The translations under genes and the position numbers were made by a program. Source: Verrucomicrobiota bacterium (GTDB taxonomy: Bacteria > Verrucomicrobiota > Verrucomicrobiia > Methylacidiphilales > JBCCWR01). From it: DNA of 64,000 nucleotides. How positions within the stretch are numbered: the first letter of the stretch is position 1; each line of letters begins with the position of its first letter. The stretch spans positions 94,202-158,201 of the forward strand of contig JBCCXA010000003.1 of the NCBI GenBank assembly GCA_039192515.1, written 5' to 3'. This document shows, in pieces, positions 34,083-43,236 of this stretch. The notes beneath the pieces were generated by a model. It was given only the letters and a program-made list of their open reading frames with translations. It did not search any database and was not told the DNA's origin.

Positions 34083-35456
34083 CTACAGCTTGACCTGCAT
34101 ATTAAGCCTCATGAATGTAGGTTGATCTAAATTTTGCCCTTTGAAGATAGTTGGAGCTGATTTGGCGAAACGACCCAAAGCTATTTTGCTGTCTAATGGC
34201 AACTCTTCTTGAGATCCACCATCCGAGAAAACATTTTTAATATCTAACAAAAGCTCATCCTCAGAAGCATTACTCTGATGTTGATAAGGTAAACTGTGAT
34301 TAGAAATTTCTCCTCCATCATCCTTGGCATTTACTTCATTTTGCGAAAGATCCATGCCATGGTCTGTCGCAGTTTTACTAGCTAATAACTGATCATGGAC
34401 TTTGAAAACTAGATCTTCTTGGGAATCTGCTTCCACATAGAGCTCACGCTTAGTTTCCTCAGCATAGCCGATTACCATCATCGTAACTTGTAAATAATCC
34501 TCAACTCCATCGGCAACGGCAGCATTTGACATAATAGGAAGATCGGCTGGCATCTCACCGCGCAGCACTTCCATAACTCCTTGAAACTCTGCCATCGACA
34601 TATTTTTACCACCAACCAAATTAATGAGAATATATTCACCCTCCTCCCATGCGACGCCATCTTCAAAATAGGGGCTTGTCATTAAATCCTCAACGACGGT
34701 GTGCATGCGATCTTCTCCTTTACCAAACCCATGAGCCAACCAACAGTTCTCCAGACTGGCTATATCCTCAGCAGGTTTTCTAGTAGCATTTCTCAGATCG
34801 GAGAGCTTAACCTCCATAAGCCCTTTTGCAGTCGAGACATCCATAAGTGATTTAACAGAAATTCCTATCATGCTATTGATTAGTTGATTCTGCTCTCTTA
34901 CATCAATACCCTGTTTCCTCTCACTAATAACACGATTATTGGAAAATAAGAAAAGAGCATCGGCAGATTCATAAAGAGCTCGACTTGCCAACCATGCCTG
35001 ATTCCTTCTTCTATTGCCCTCAAAAGTATAAGGAGATGCTGCAAAAACAACTACAGACACCCCAATCCGCTTAAGTGCCCTGCAAAGAACTGGAGACATT
35101 CCAGAGCCAGTGCCACCTCCTAAGCCAGTTAGAAGAATAATTGTCTCGTAGCCTCTTAAGTGCTCAATAAGACTAAAGCATTCTCTTTCCATTAAGATAG
35201 CGCCTAATTCAGGATCACCTCCAGTTCCCATACCATAAATTTCGGTATTCCCTACCAGGTAAGTATTCTTTGCAACACTGCCCATGATCACTTGTTGATC
35301 AGAGTCGACACATATGAGATTTTCTGGTGCGTTTCTTTCTAGGATTAACTGATCTACAATATTTACCCCAGCAGAACCAACAGCCACCAAACATAGTGCG
35401 CGATTATTCCGTCTCTGGATTTTCCCAAATGGTTCGTCTTCTCTCAACTCAATCAT
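34083..35456 (-). CDS. ftsZ: Cell division protein FtsZ (divergent)
   Basis: A 457-residue FtsZ with the tubulin signature GGGTGSG at 113-119 and a GSAGVN nucleotide-binding turn near the N-terminus. The T7 loop is unusual: where most FtsZ read N-L-D-F-A-D, this one reads E-V-K-L-S-D within GLMEVKLSDLRNA, so one of the two catalytic acids is Lys. The C-terminal tail ends in LDQPTFMRLN, which may be the conserved FtsA-binding peptide. FtsZ polymerises into the Z ring. It follows ftsA by 15 bases. Position and signature make the call safe despite the divergence. Confidence 0.92.
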   Translation of the reverse strand: MIELREDEPFGKIQRRNNRALCLVAVGSAGVNIVDQLILERNAPENLICVDSDQQVIMGSVAKNTYLVGNTEIYGMGTGGDPELGAILMERECFSLIEHLRGYETIILLTGLGGGTGSGMSPVLCRALKRIGVSVVVFAASPYTFEGNRRRNQAWLASRALYESADALFLFSNNRVISERKQGIDVREQNQLINSMIGISVKSLMDVSTAKGLMEVKLSDLRNATRKPAEDIASLENCWLAHGFGKGEDRMHTVVEDLMTSPYFEDGVAWEEGEYILINLVGGKNMSMAEFQGVMEVLRGEMPADLPIMSNAAVADGVEDYLQVTMMVIGYAEETKRELYVEADSQEDLVFKVHDQLLASKTATDHGMDLSQNEVNAKDDGGEISNHSLPYQHQSNASEDELLLDIKNVFSDGGSQEELPLDSKIALGRFAKSAPTIFKGQNLDQPTFMRLNMQVKL

Positions 35457-35471
35457 ATAGCCTAAATAAGT

Positions 35472-36713
35472 TTAAAACATTTTGATTGCAGCTAATGCAT
35501 CTCCAAGTGATTTGCGCAACGTTTCCCAGTTACTCATTTGATGTTTATTTAACTCTAAATGCTGAGCATACATCAATAACCCTAAAACAGTAGATAGTTC
35601 GGGGCGTTGATTATAAGTTTGGTCTCCTTCAAATGTCATACATTGCGCTGTCTTTGTTCTCACACAGAAAACTTCGTTAGCAAGTCGTTGAACTCCTTTT
35701 AAATTAGAGCAGCCACCCGTAAGATAAACATTATCTGTAATTTGAGGCCAGAGCTCTTTCTCTTCAAATTCCGTATTTATAATTTCAAAAAGCTCCCTCA
35801 TTCTGACATACATGATTTTTGTCATCGATTCCCTGTAAATGGTTCGCTCATCTAGATTAAAATCCCTTTCTAAAATAATTTGATCATTGACTGGATAACC
35901 CTCCAAATAAAGATCCCCATGGGATAACTTTAATTCTTCAGCTCGCTGATACGGAAGCTTCAGACCAATAGAAAGATCTTGCGTTAAATGATCCCCACCT
36001 ACGCCTACAACCCCTGTATGGACAACGGCGCCATCCACATACACTAGATAATCACTAGTCCCGGCACCTATATCGAGTATGACGGCACCCTGTTTCTTTT
36101 GCTCCTTATTTAAAATAGCTTGCGCTGTGGCATAGGAGGCTAATGCGTAGCCCTTCACATGTATATCCTGTTCCACCACACAACGAACAGATGTTTCCAA
36201 TCTAGTATGTAGCCCGTGAACTAAAAGATAGCTTGCCTCTAGTGTCTTGGAATTAAGCCCTACCGGCTCATCACTTACTGTGCCATCATCTAGATAGTAA
36301 TGCTGAAGCAATTCTAACAAAATAGCATGATCCCTAGGGATAGCTTGATTCTGAGCAAGAGTCTCTAATTCACTGAGATGATCCTCGGCTATCAAATTAT
36401 CTTCATCGTCAATGATAGTGCGAATAAGGACTTTTCTTGCAGCAATATGTGTCCCGGTGAGTGATAGATAGACTTCATGTATCTCCGCGCTGGTCTTCTC
36501 CTCTGCATCCAACAACGCATCACAAATTGAGCGATTAGCTAGTTGAAAATCAATAACCTCACCTTTACGAATACCATTAGACTTGGCTTCACCAACGCCT
36601 AAAAGAACAACTGTTCCATCTGGAGTCAACTCAGCAACGGCAGCTACCACTTTATGAGTGCCAGCTTCGACCGCAACTACTACATTCGATTCTTTCTTTT
36701 TTAAAAACATCAT
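35472..36713 (-). CDS. ftsA: Cell division protein FtsA
   Basis: A 413-residue actin-fold protein. Phosphate-binding motifs are seen at the N-terminus (VVAVEAGTHKVVAAVAEL) and centre (GAVILDIGAGTSDYLVY), and the adenosine motif is NVYLTGGCSNLKGVQRLA. FtsA tethers FtsZ to the membrane. A C-terminal stretch (WETLRKSLGDALAAIKMF) could form the membrane-targeting amphipathic helix. The start overlaps the ftsQ stop by 4 bases, and ftsZ follows. Confidence 0.93.
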   Translation of the reverse strand: MMFLKKKESNVVVAVEAGTHKVVAAVAELTPDGTVVLLGVGEAKSNGIRKGEVIDFQLANRSICDALLDAEEKTSAEIHEVYLSLTGTHIAARKVLIRTIIDDEDNLIAEDHLSELETLAQNQAIPRDHAILLELLQHYYLDDGTVSDEPVGLNSKTLEASYLLVHGLHTRLETSVRCVVEQDIHVKGYALASYATAQAILNKEQKKQGAVILDIGAGTSDYLVYVDGAVVHTGVVGVGGDHLTQDLSIGLKLPYQRAEELKLSHGDLYLEGYPVNDQIILERDFNLDERTIYRESMTKIMYVRMRELFEIINTEFEEKELWPQITDNVYLTGGCSNLKGVQRLANEVFCVRTKTAQCMTFEGDQTYNQRPELSTVLGLLMYAQHLELNKHQMSNWETLRKSLGDALAAIKMF

Positions 36714-37576
36714 ATTCTCTTAAAAGTTACGGGAACATTTTCTCTTGGAGTTAAATCAACATTACGGATCTTTTGGCCATGACTTCTAGCCCAATTCAAC
36801 AAATACTTTAATCTACCTATTTGTTGGGCCAGATCCTGGGTCTTAAACGTAATGGTCCCCTGATCAAACGTGAAAAGCTTAATATGGCCACTATCCTCTA
36901 TTTCTATCCGTGTCAGATCTAGTTCCCCCTTAACAGCTGACATATCGGCTAGATGAAGCAAATTAAGGACGCTAAGCACTTCTGTTCTTTTAATGCGAAA
37001 TCCCTCTATGACATAACTAGATTCTACTCCAATTATATTTGGTAAACTCTTTATTTTTTCGCCAGGACGAGGCTTCATTACATAGCCTTCTGAATCTATA
37101 TAGTATACTTCCTGTGCTAATCGAGATCCTGTTTTAGAATAAGGCGTGATCTTTGCCACTGGCTGACGTTCATCTACATCTATACGAAGCTTTGAAGGCA
37201 AAATTCTTTCAACTCTTGCCTTAGCAACACTGGGCATAGCCTCTATTTCATCTACTATCCTATCTAGATTAAGGTTCATCAAATTATCGCCGACATAAAC
37301 ATCTGCCTGTCTAAGAATTTCATCACGTGCTAGCTCACCCTCATTTAAAACTTCTATTTCATCTATCGTGAAGCGCTCGTTTTCATACAACATAGCGCTA
37401 AATAAGGTCTTGGTGGCCAAATGCACGGCAAAACATACAAGTACAATGGTACTGACAGCTAGAACAATAAGACCAGCTTGCATGTACAATTTTCTCGCAT
37501 CCGTTTTTGACACAACTTGCACATTCAAAACATTACTCTTTGTCTTAGTAGTACTATTTTTTCTTTTCTTCCTCAT
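36710..37576 (-). CDS. ftsQ: Cell division protein FtsQ/DivIB
   Basis: A 288-residue protein with a basic cytoplasmic N-terminus (KKRKNSTTKTK), one membrane helix at about 31-55, a POTRA domain (FTIDEIEVLNEGELARDEI to DVDERQPVA) and a beta domain. This is the FtsQ/DivIB plan. It links early and late divisome proteins in the periplasm. It is separated from the MurC-MurB gene by 86 bases, enough for an internal promoter, and no D-Ala-D-Ala ligase gene is present in the gap. Confidence 0.88.
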   Translation of the reverse strand: MRKKRKNSTTKTKSNVLNVQVVSKTDARKLYMQAGLIVLAVSTIVLVCFAVHLATKTLFSAMLYENERFTIDEIEVLNEGELARDEILRQADVYVGDNLMNLNLDRIVDEIEAMPSVAKARVERILPSKLRIDVDERQPVAKITPYSKTGSRLAQEVYYIDSEGYVMKPRPGEKIKSLPNIIGVESSYVIEGFRIKRTEVLSVLNLLHLADMSAVKGELDLTRIEIEDSGHIKLFTFDQGTITFKTQDLAQQIGRLKYLLNWARSHGQKIRNVDLTPRENVPVTFKRI

Positions 37577-37662
37577 TATTCATCCTTGAGACTTACCCCT
37601 CTGTTAAAATTGTACCCATGCAATAATTACATGTACAGACAAAGGTTCTAAATTTCTTAATT

Positions 37663-39954
37663 TTAGTCACCAACAGTGATTACCTCCGGCTCCAGATGAA
37701 TACTCTTTTTATGGAAAGCTTCTTTTTTTATAAGGTCCATTAACCAGATAACATCTGAAGCGCTTGCACTTCCGTCATTCACAATAAAATTCCCATGCAC
37801 ATCCGATATTCTAGCACCGCCGCGCTTCTTATTCTTTAACCCTAACTCTTCAACTAATTTACCTGTAGGAATTTCACAGGAGTTTTTAAAACTACACCCC
37901 GCGCTAGCAGCAGCCGGTTGAGAACTCCACCGCTTTTTACTGTTGGACTTTAGTATTTCATTAATCTTTGTTTCGCTGCAGGGCTTACAAAGTAAAACTG
38001 CACTTAACACAGCATGCGTTTTTAGTAATGGAACATTTCTATAGGAAACTTCTATATCACTAACATCAAGCTCCTTGATAGCTCCCTCCCTATCCATCAC
38101 TCTGATAGATTGAACAACGTCAAACAAACTAAATTTCATCGCACCTGCATTCATGCGTAAACCTCCTCCTAGATGCCCCGGAATACCTTCCATAAATTCC
38201 AGCCCACCCAGCCCATGCTTTTTGGCTTTAAATACAATGTCTTTCATCCTTGCCCCTGCACCCACACTAACGCGTTCTCCTTCGATTTTTATCTGCCTAA
38301 ATTGTTCAGAATTAAGGTGAATACAAATACCTCTGATTCCATGATCTCTAACCAGCAAGTTACTGCCTCGACCTACAAAAAAATAGTCAATCTCATTTTC
38401 TCTACAATAATGAAGAATCTTTTTGAGGGATTCTTCATTTGAAGGCTCACACCAAATGTCTGAGGGTCCGCCCACTCTTAGCGTTGTATGCTTTGATAGA
38501 GGTTCAAATAATTTTATTTTCACCTTTTGGTCTAGTAATTCTTTCAAATCCTTAAATACCTTCAAGGCAGCTCCAATACTCTTTGCTACACGAGATACAT
38601 CCCCAGCCCCTAATACTAATAGAGCATCACCTGACTTTACCTCTCTCTTAATGTGATGCTCTAACTCCGCAACATCTGAAGCGAAAGCTACGCCGCCGTT
38701 TCTTCTCTTAGCTATATCTTCAGCTAGCATCTGACCAGTTACTCCTTGAATACTCTTCTCGTTGGCTGGAAAAATTTCCGATAAAATAAGATAATCAGCA
38801 CAATCAAAGCACTTTACAAATTCACTCCACAGGTTCTTAACTCTTGAATAACGATGGGGCTCAAAAGCAACCAGAATTCTGCGACCGCCTAAGCTCGATC
38901 TTGCAACCTCAAGAGTCGTCTGTATCTCGGTAGGGTGATGGGCATAATCATCAATCACCATCAATTCATCCAGCGCTTCTATTACCTCAAAACGCCGTTT
39001 AGCCCCTCTAAATGATTTAAGGCTAGCAACAATACTATCCAATTTGACACCTAGATGTATTCCTATTGCTAGAGTGCACAGCGCATTTAGAGCATTATGC
39101 TTTCCCATCACCTGCAGTTCAATTTCACTAAGTACCTCACCACCATGCCATACTTTAAAACAAGGCATTCCATTCTTTAGATGATAGTTCACTCCTCTAA
39201 ACATTGCCGAATCAGAGAAGCCGAATGTGGTCGCGTTGCTGAAACCAGATAAAAGCATACTAGCCTCTGGACAATCAACACATCCAATACAATGATTAGC
39301 TTCAGATAAGAATTTTCCAAAGAACTGACGAATATCCTCTATTCCCGTAAAATAATCCATATGTTCTAATTCTACGTTTAATAAAACCGCAATTCCCGTC
39401 TTGTAGTTTAGTAATGAGCCATCACTTTCATCTCCCTCAATTACCATCAAAGGAGAGGAACCCCACTGAGCAAATTGGCCTAATTGAGGAACTTCAGCAC
39501 CTACATAGAACCCAGGATCTATTGCAGCATTTTTCAACATATGAGCAACCATTGATGTGACCGTTGTTTTTCCATGCATTCCACCGACTACTATATTTTC
39601 ACGATCCGCAGTTAATTCACTTAATGCTTGTGCTCTGCCTATAGTTTTAGCCCCACAGTCAAGTGCATATAACCTCTCCAAATTACTCTCTGGAATTGCT
39701 GCGCTGTAAACTACTTTCTGAGCACCTAACACAAAATCTGGATGATGACCTAAATAGAATTTGAGACCCTTCTCTATCAATTTTTTTGCGTTCGCATTCT
39801 CCCGTAAATCCGATCCCGTTACCATATAGCCTTTTTCCAAAAACAATGAAGCAAGGCCAAGCATACCACTTCCAGCGACACCTATAAGGTGAACTCGCTC
39901 TCCTTTATCAAGACTCTTGGTGCATGGGTCGTTTGTAGGAAGTGTTTTCATCAA
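37663..39954 (-). CDS. murC-murB: MurC-MurB fusion: UDP-MurNAc-L-Ala ligase and UDP-MurNAc dehydrogenase
   Basis: A 763-residue fusion. Residues 1 to about 455 are MurC: IGVAGSGMLGLASLF, the ATP loop VVGGMHGKTTVTSM and DDYAHHPTEI. Residues about 468-763 are MurB: TLRVGGPSDIWCEP, VGRGSNLLVRD, EFMEGIPGHLGGGLRMNAGA. In MurB the proton-donor Ser of G-S-x-F-K is replaced by Cys (AGCSFKNS). The two enzymes act in consecutive cytoplasmic steps, so fusion could channel the intermediate. The start overlaps the murG stop by 4 bases (ATGA). Confidence 0.95.
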   Translation of the reverse strand: MMKTLPTNDPCTKSLDKGERVHLIGVAGSGMLGLASLFLEKGYMVTGSDLRENANAKKLIEKGLKFYLGHHPDFVLGAQKVVYSAAIPESNLERLYALDCGAKTIGRAQALSELTADRENIVVGGMHGKTTVTSMVAHMLKNAAIDPGFYVGAEVPQLGQFAQWGSSPLMVIEGDESDGSLLNYKTGIAVLLNVELEHMDYFTGIEDIRQFFGKFLSEANHCIGCVDCPEASMLLSGFSNATTFGFSDSAMFRGVNYHLKNGMPCFKVWHGGEVLSEIELQVMGKHNALNALCTLAIGIHLGVKLDSIVASLKSFRGAKRRFEVIEALDELMVIDDYAHHPTEIQTTLEVARSSLGGRRILVAFEPHRYSRVKNLWSEFVKCFDCADYLILSEIFPANEKSIQGVTGQMLAEDIAKRRNGGVAFASDVAELEHHIKREVKSGDALLVLGAGDVSRVAKSIGAALKVFKDLKELLDQKVKIKLFEPLSKHTTLRVGGPSDIWCEPSNEESLKKILHYCRENEIDYFFVGRGSNLLVRDHGIRGICIHLNSEQFRQIKIEGERVSVGAGARMKDIVFKAKKHGLGGLEFMEGIPGHLGGGLRMNAGAMKFSLFDVVQSIRVMDREGAIKELDVSDIEVSYRNVPLLKTHAVLSAVLLCKPCSETKINEILKSNSKKRWSSQPAAASAGCSFKNSCEIPTGKLVEELGLKNKKRGGARISDVHGNFIVNDGSASASDVIWLMDLIKKEAFHKKSIHLEPEVITVGD

Positions 39955-41078
39955 GGCGATGCTACCTCCTTTATTTCTACCTCAGAGCAATTCGCTATTA
40001 ATTCTTTAGCCATTTGTTTTTCAGGACTCTTGTGGAAAGTAAATTCTTGCACATTTCGACACATTTTTTTATGCAATATCCGATCAGATAAAATTTTTTC
40101 TAAAACTGTGACCAGTTTCAAGTAAGCACTCTCGCTTTCTTCAATGATCTCTGCGGCATTTTTCTCTCTAAAAACTTTAGCATTCCACATCTGGTGATTC
40201 TCTGAAGCGTATGGGTAGGGAATAAGAATAGAAGGCTTAGCATAATACGATAACTCGGCCATAGAAGCCGCACCGCTGCGAGATACTACAACATCACACG
40301 CACTATAAAATGTACCCATATTCTGGCAAAAATCATTCACTACTGCATCAAAAGCACTTTTCCTGTAATTCATTGAAACTAAAGCATCATTCCCAGGCCC
40401 GCTAATATGTAGAAATTGCCAATTATCTTTATGGCTTTGAAGATGTGAAAGTGCTTTCACCACCATGTGGTTTAAACCTTGTGCTCCTTGGCTACCTCCA
40501 ACTATACCAACCGTTAATTTATTCTCGCTAAGCCCCAAAATCTTCCTTGCTTCAGTTGCCTGTATACGCTTCAACTGTTTTCGTATTGGAGTTCCCACAA
40601 ATAAGGTAGTACCGTGCGGCAAGTGTTTGGCACACGTCTCCATCCCAATAAACACTTTGCGAACTAACTTTGCCAGTAAACGGGTTACCTTGCCAGGGTA
40701 CGCATTCGACTCGTGTAAATATGCTGGGACTTTACAAGAGCTAGCAGCAAGAAGAAGAGGTGCACAAGAAAAACCGCCCATCCCAAGAACTACCTCAATG
40801 CGTTGATTCTTAATTTCATTACAGCACTTTTTATATGACCGATAAAATTTCCAAATGAAATCAAATAGCTTTATACTCAAACCGGGAAATCCAATTGTAG
40901 ACAAAGGCACTGTCTGCAATTCAGGATAATTTTCTAAGGCTAGCTGATCGATCTTTTTCATCGACACATAAAGACGTACCTCATGCCCAGAATTCATTAA
41001 CTCCTGTGCCACAGCTAGCCCCGGAAATAAATGACCTCCCGTGCCACCGCAAGCAATACCCATAGTAGCCATAATCAC
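39951..41078 (-). CDS. murG: UDP-GlcNAc:undecaprenyl-PP-MurNAc-pentapeptide transferase MurG
   Basis: A 375-residue GT28 glycosyltransferase with the N-terminal loop CGGTGGHLFPGLAVAQEL, GMGGFSCAPLLLAA, VGIVGGSQGAQGLN and SRSGAASMAEL with PYPYASENHQ. It adds GlcNAc to lipid I on the inner face of the membrane, giving lipid II. The ATG overlaps the ftsW stop by 4 bases, and the stop overlaps the MurC-MurB start, so translation is coupled on both sides. Confidence 0.96.
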   Translation of the reverse strand: MIMATMGIACGGTGGHLFPGLAVAQELMNSGHEVRLYVSMKKIDQLALENYPELQTVPLSTIGFPGLSIKLFDFIWKFYRSYKKCCNEIKNQRIEVVLGMGGFSCAPLLLAASSCKVPAYLHESNAYPGKVTRLLAKLVRKVFIGMETCAKHLPHGTTLFVGTPIRKQLKRIQATEARKILGLSENKLTVGIVGGSQGAQGLNHMVVKALSHLQSHKDNWQFLHISGPGNDALVSMNYRKSAFDAVVNDFCQNMGTFYSACDVVVSRSGAASMAELSYYAKPSILIPYPYASENHQMWNAKVFREKNAAEIIEESESAYLKLVTVLEKILSDRILHKKMCRNVQEFTFHKSPEKQMAKELIANCSEVEIKEVASP

Positions 41079-42217
41079 ATTCTCACGGTTACAACTTGAG
41101 GTAAGACACGCCTGGGCCCTCTCATTGGTTCATATTCGGCCTGTCTATGTATATTGATCAATATTCCAACACATGTTAAACACATTAAAAGATTAGAACC
41201 TCCATAACTAATAAATGGAAGGCTTATACCCTTAGTTGGCACTAGAGAAGTGACAACTGCAATATTAAAGCCTGCCTGAATGCATATTAGGCTAGTAGCA
41301 CCAACACCTAGAAGCACTCCTGTAGCATCTTTAGCATGCCAGGCAATAAACCCACCGCTTAAACCAATTAGTAAAAAGCAAAAAACAACTAATAAGGTAA
41401 ACACCATTCCCATTTCTTCTCCAATTATAGGAAAAATAAAGTCCGTATGAGATTCTGGGAGGTAAAACATCTTTTGCACTCCATTACCTAACCCTAGGCC
41501 ATTAACTCCTCCCGAACCAAAGGCAATGAGAGCCTGCTGCACTTGGTAGCCTTCATCCAATAGATATTGCTCAGGATTCATGAATGCCAGTAATCTCCCA
41601 ACTCGCTCAGGCATAAATAAAGCCATACCTATAATTCCAGCTATTCCTATAATAGGCAGAGGGATAAGATATCGCCAACGTGTTCCTGCTACAAACATCA
41701 TCAGAAATGTAATAAACAGAAAAACTGCTAATGTTCCCAAGTCATTCTGCAAGCGGCAAAGGATTGCGTAGCCAAGAAATACGAGTATTGGCATAACAAA
41801 TCCAATTTTGATATCATGAGTCTGTCGATAATTTTTACCAAGCCAATAAGCTAAAAATGCAGCATAACTAAGTTTGGCAAATTCAGAGGGCTGAAATCTC
41901 ATGACACCAAGATCAAGCCAACGTGCTGCATTATTAACTGTCACACCAATACCAGGAGCAAGGCAAAGAACCATCAAAAAGGCCCAGCCGGCTATAAGAA
42001 AATAGCTATACTTAACCCATTTTTGATAGTCCCATTGTGAAGCAAATATTGCAGCGCCTGTTGCAATGATCAACCAAACGAGTTGTCTAGTAATAAAGTA
42101 ATATTGATCCCCATGGTTATTAGGCACAAATGCACTCACGCTGGTAAGTATTACAAAGCCTATCGACAATAATACTAGAACAGACAGAATTAGCACATAA
42201 GCACAATTTCTAGCCAT
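41075..42217 (-). CDS. ftsW: Peptidoglycan polymerase FtsW (SEDS)
   Basis: A 380-residue SEDS protein with about ten membrane helices. Family motifs include AARWLDLGVMRFQPSEFAKL, GNGVQKMFYLPESHTDFIFP and IIGEEMG, and KGISLPFISYGGSNLL near the C-terminus. It polymerises septal glycan from lipid II together with FtsI. It lies between the LysM protein gene (10-base gap) and murG (4-base overlap). Confidence 0.95.
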   Translation of the reverse strand: MARNCAYVLILSVLVLLSIGFVILTSVSAFVPNNHGDQYYFITRQLVWLIIATGAAIFASQWDYQKWVKYSYFLIAGWAFLMVLCLAPGIGVTVNNAARWLDLGVMRFQPSEFAKLSYAAFLAYWLGKNYRQTHDIKIGFVMPILVFLGYAILCRLQNDLGTLAVFLFITFLMMFVAGTRWRYLIPLPIIGIAGIIGMALFMPERVGRLLAFMNPEQYLLDEGYQVQQALIAFGSGGVNGLGLGNGVQKMFYLPESHTDFIFPIIGEEMGMVFTLLVVFCFLLIGLSGGFIAWHAKDATGVLLGVGATSLICIQAGFNIAVVTSLVPTKGISLPFISYGGSNLLMCLTCVGILINIHRQAEYEPMRGPRRVLPQVVTVRM

Positions 42218-42227
42218 AGGAACTCCT

Positions 42228-43220
42228 CTACTCCTGGGCTTCTCTCAGCATCGCCATTTCGGAATTCATAGAAGCTGTTCTGAATGGGACAACTTCTGGG
42301 TCATCAGATTTCTCGTTTTTACTTAACGTAGAACCGCTGCGCACTGGAATCTTAAGCTTCATGCCAACTTTAATTTTAGCCGGATCCGATAACCCATTTA
42401 ACTGTGCGATAATTGAAGTCTTGGTTCCATGGTTATGGGAAATTCTCCACAACGTATCACCCTTCTTCACCGTGTAAGTGATATAGCTTGTGTCATTTTC
42501 ATGTGTAGAACCCGCGCTTAGTGTAACCTTTACAGGGACTTTGCTCAGACCAGTTTGAGAAACTAGGCGGCTCACAGGGACTTCTAAACTCTGACCTATT
42601 TTAATGAGATCATTAGATAGCCCATTAATTTGCTTAATTTTATTAACAGACACCCCGAACTGCTTGGAGATTCTGCTTAAAGTATCGCCTTTCCTCACAA
42701 TATACTTCTGATAATCCACTACTGGTTGATCTATCTGCTTCGTAATTGTTGGAGCTGCTTCCTTAACCATTGGATTAGTTGCAGGGGCAGGTCTTGCCTC
42801 CAGCAGCACAGTTTCTTGTTTCGATACCTTAGTAGCTCCTTTTGGCAACTCCTTGATGCCTGACCACGCAGAATCACTTGTAGCCGGCATGCTTGATGCA
42901 TAAGGTGAAGTAAAATGCTCGTCATCTAGAACCGGGCGCGGCTGAGTAGATTGACTAGGGGTTACCTCAGCAACTTCTTCAACCTCATAACTAAATACCG
43001 TGTCTTGATCAGTTGGAAGAGTTTCAGTCAAAGACGCCCCTTGAAGCTCTTCTTGTCCGCTTTTCTCAGCAATTTCCTGCTCTTTATTTGGTGCTGAATC
43101 TCCTTTCAATAGGGAATATGCACATAGACCTATAATTATTACTACATGCACTCCGAGCACGATGAGAAACATCGTGGTTAATTTATTGCTACCCTTAGTT
43201 GGGCTTGTATTTTCACTCAT
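42228..43220 (-). CDS. Membrane-anchored protein with two LysM domains
   Basis: A 330-residue protein with one N-terminal membrane helix (about 16-38, FLIVLGVHVVIIIGLCAYSLL). A polar Pro/Ser/Glu-rich linker of about 130 residues follows, then two LysM domains at about 171-215 (YIVRKGDTLSRISKQFG) and 247-292 (YTVKKGDTLWRISHNHG). LysM binds glycan chains. No catalytic domain is present. It sits between murD and ftsW, where a dcw cluster normally has none, and so may hold the divisome to the wall. Confidence 0.85.
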   Translation of the reverse strand: MSENTSPTKGSNKLTTMFLIVLGVHVVIIIGLCAYSLLKGDSAPNKEQEIAEKSGQEELQGASLTETLPTDQDTVFSYEVEEVAEVTPSQSTQPRPVLDDEHFTSPYASSMPATSDSAWSGIKELPKGATKVSKQETVLLEARPAPATNPMVKEAAPTITKQIDQPVVDYQKYIVRKGDTLSRISKQFGVSVNKIKQINGLSNDLIKIGQSLEVPVSRLVSQTGLSKVPVKVTLSAGSTHENDTSYITYTVKKGDTLWRISHNHGTKTSIIAQLNGLSDPAKIKVGMKLKIPVRSGSTLSKNEKSDDPEVVPFRTASMNSEMAMLREAQE

Positions 43221-43236
43221 TATTTACTCCTGGTTA

